From Cacajao melanocephalus (taxonomy: Eukaryota > Chordata > Mammalia > Primates > Pitheciidae): a stretch of 64,000 nucleotides of DNA. Below the pieces are notes generated by a model. The model did no database searches. It was not told the DNA's origin and worked only from the letters and a program-made list of their open reading frames with translations. A program made the position numbers and the translations under genes. The DNA lies in contig CAUYLG010008985.1 in assembly GCA_963573385.1 (NCBI GenBank), positions 1 to 64,000 of the forward strand, in the 5' to 3' direction. Shown piece by piece: positions 62,304 through 64,000 of the stretch (position 1 is the first letter of the stretch; each line of letters opens with the position of its first letter).

Positions 62304-62752
62304 TGAAAGCTTGCAGCTATGCCAATAGAAAAGGTGTACCTGGGAGCCAGGTATGTTTAACATGGAGGTTTTCTCTTCGCTTTTCTTTGTCGCCATGTGT
62401 GCAGGTGTCAGGGCACCAGCCAAGTAAGTACTCTATTTGCATAACAAAAGATGAGGGTGGGATAGCCCCTTCTCTGGCTATGTAAATTGCACACCTGGTC
62501 CAACCAATCCGCTTCGCCCTATGTAAATCAAACACCACCTCCTCAAGCTCCTCTACAAAGACAACCACATGTTGCTCCAAACCCGGAAACCCACTCAGTG
62601 CCCTTCCCATGCACAAGGAAGCTCTCTCTTCTTTCTTTAGCCTATTAAACTTTCCGCTCTTAAGCCTACTCCTCATGTATCTGTGTCTTCGATTTCCTTA
62701 GTGCAAGACAATGAACCTCAAATATTTCCCCAGAAAAATGATGCCGCTTCAG
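62304..62752 (+). mobile_element. Solo ERV LTR (class I-like), sense
   Basis: Starts TGAAAGCTTGCAGC and ends GATGCCGCTTCA (TG...CA). Internal layout is LTR-like: 'CCAACCAATCCGCTTCGCCC', then 'CTCCTCTACAAAGACAACC' where a TATA box would be, a 'CCTATTAAACTTTCCGCTC' polyadenylation-type signal, and 'TGTCTTCGATTTCCTTAGTG' in the U5 part. This matches the general form of gammaretrovirus-like LTRs; the family is not assigned. A 119-codon minus frame inside it is not a gene. Confidence 0.65.
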
Positions 62753-63179
62753 GAAAACTAGAAGCAAGGACGGTGACAAGGAGAAGACATGCCATAGAGG
62801 CTTTTACTCTCTGTTTCAATAAACACCCCTCTTTTATTTAACGTTGAATATGTATTTCTTAATCCAGAATCCTTTACGTGTAACAGAGGGTTCTGTATCT
62901 GCCATTGTCCTGTTCCTTGCCTGTCCTTTTCTCCCCTTTTCCTTCTGCTAAGATTAGAGTATTACCTTTGTGTGGAAATTTGTTGGTGGCCATGTGGCTC
63001 CACTGCAATAAAAAGCCACTTTGCTTTTTTTATCTTACTAAGCAAAGATAAACATCTCACCCTTTTAGATAAAAAGACTTGGTGACTCTTTCAATCACGC
63101 AGGCATTGTGCTAGTATAAACCCATCACTGATCTCAAGTCTCATGGAGCTGCAGTCAGCTGTTGTATTTCATTCCTACT
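62753..63179. other. AT-rich sequence, no clear feature
   Basis: No feature recognised beyond an AATAAA (TTTCAATAAACACCCC) near 62,815. Confidence 0.4.
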
Positions 63180-63330
63180 CTTCCCAAAACTGATCAACCT
63201 CTCTGTGCCTTGGTTACTTCTATAAAATAGAAATAAAAATATGACCTACTATATATGAAGTTGTGACAATCATAGGAGATAATTAGCTAAAGTGCTTATA
63301 ACAGTATCTATCACATAGGAAATATGTACT
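63180..63330 (+). mobile_element. MIR SINE remnant, sense
   Basis: 'CAACCTCTCTGTGCCTTGGT', 'TCTATAAAATAGAAATAAAA', 'GTGCTTATAACAGTATCTAT' follow the MIR 3' half. Confidence 0.78.
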
Positions 63331-63869
63331 AATTAAGGAAAATCTCCAATTGCCTTCCTTATATGTCAATATTTTGGGAATTATAAGACAGTAATCTGAA
63401 TGGCCCCAACAACCCCCAGGTCCCTCAGCTGACTTGCAGCATATACTAATACCAAGCAAATCACCTACGAAACCATCTAAGCATCCTCCAGGTACTGACC
63501 TGACAAACTCAAACTATCATTGTCTTCATGAGACATAGTCATAAGCTGAGTCTCTGCCAGCTCTCAAACCACAGCCACTTTAAATCCTTCTGGTGATAGT
63601 CCATTCCCCTGGGCTCCCTTCCTCTCTTGACAGTACCCCAGACCTCCCCTCTCCTCATGCCTGTTCTCTTCCCTTCCTAGCCAACAGCTGTTATCATAGT
63701 TGTGTAAGTGCAGGCTGCTAAGGGAAGGAGAGAAGTTGGCTTCTCTCCCAAGGCAAACAATTAGCGAAGCATTAACTTCTCTTAATGGGCAAAGCAACAT
63801 TAAGCAGATGGAAGCCCAGACCCAGGTCACTTTGCAGAGAGCCAAAGCTGTGATGGGGCTGCCAATGTT
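63331..63869. other. Unique sequence, no gene recognised
   Basis: Unassigned. Overlapping short frames on both strands (63,564-63,872 minus and 63,700-63,885 plus) show no domain. Confidence 0.45.
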
Positions 63870-63960
63870 CATATATGACCCCTAAATTGAAACTTAATTG
63901 GCCATTAATGGAATTCATCTAATTAAAAACACTTGTAATTAAGCATGAAGATGAAAAAGA
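63870..63960. promoter_or_regulatory. Candidate regulatory element, TAAT cluster
   Basis: GAAACTTAATTGGCC, GGCCATTAATGGAATTC (with CCATTAATGG, a perfect palindrome), CATCTAATTAAAAACAC and CTTGTAATTAAGC place four homeodomain-type TAAT cores within about 70 bases. In AT-rich DNA this is weaker evidence than at 13.4 or 21.7 kb. Confidence 0.28.
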
Positions 63961-64000
63961 GCCTGAATTTTGGAGTTGGAGAAAGCAGAACTACATTTGA

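Noticed and set aside
62317..62676. 119-codon minus-strand frame
   Set aside because: Lies wholly within the solo LTR, antisense to it; no sign of coding function.

Overview
This is nuclear DNA from a primate, most likely human or a close relative. The evidence is thirteen Alu elements (about 300 bp, J- and S-like), L1 fragments of several ages, many MIR and a few L2 remnants, MaLR/ERV LTRs, an ERVL internal fragment, a Tigger-type DNA transposon, and long mini- and microsatellites. I recognise no protein-coding gene, tRNA or rRNA. Nearly all long open frames are explained by stop-poor GC-rich DNA or by tandem repeats without stop codons. The window reads as intergenic or intronic sequence.

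The layout falls into two halves with very different composition. Bases 1 to about 45,140 are mostly GC-rich. They carry AC-rich minisatellites at 1.3-2.6, 10.7-12.6 and 13.6-14.0 kb, G- or C-rich tracts (3.0 and 31.1-31.4 kb), CAT/GAT arrays (23.2-23.5 and 39.8-41.1 kb, on opposite strands), smaller minisatellites (27.3, 33.8, 37.2, 42.3-42.7 kb), a CpG-rich patch (37.4-37.7 kb) and an AT-rich island made of an old antisense L1 (5.3-8.5 kb). Three AT-rich, homeodomain-motif-rich segments (13.4, 16.5 and 21.7 kb) stand out from the GC-rich background and look like conserved regulatory elements, although conservation cannot be tested here.

At 45,140 an antisense Alu stops inside its sequence, and the base composition changes at once to AT-rich DNA that continues to the end of the window. 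This half is a dense mosaic: L1 fragments, MIRs, L2 ends, MaLR LTRs, solo ERV LTRs (47.2-48.0, 62.3-62.75 kb), a Tigger element (54.2 kb) and a degraded antisense ERVL body (54.85-57.9 kb) split by an Alu.

Three observations go beyond ordinary repeat annotation. First, an Alu at 9.5-9.8 kb carries a ~64-bp inverted piece of the minisatellite that lies about 1.1 kb downstream. Second, a compound duplication at 45.5-45.7 kb consists of an 88-bp segment repeated around a copied and partly inverted piece of a MIR 1.1 kb away, which looks like replication template switching. Third, the abrupt mid-Alu junction at 45,140 is a candidate rearrangement breakpoint, or a chimeric join if the sequence is a draft. 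All repeat family names were assigned by eye; subfamilies and exact ends need a repeat-library alignment.
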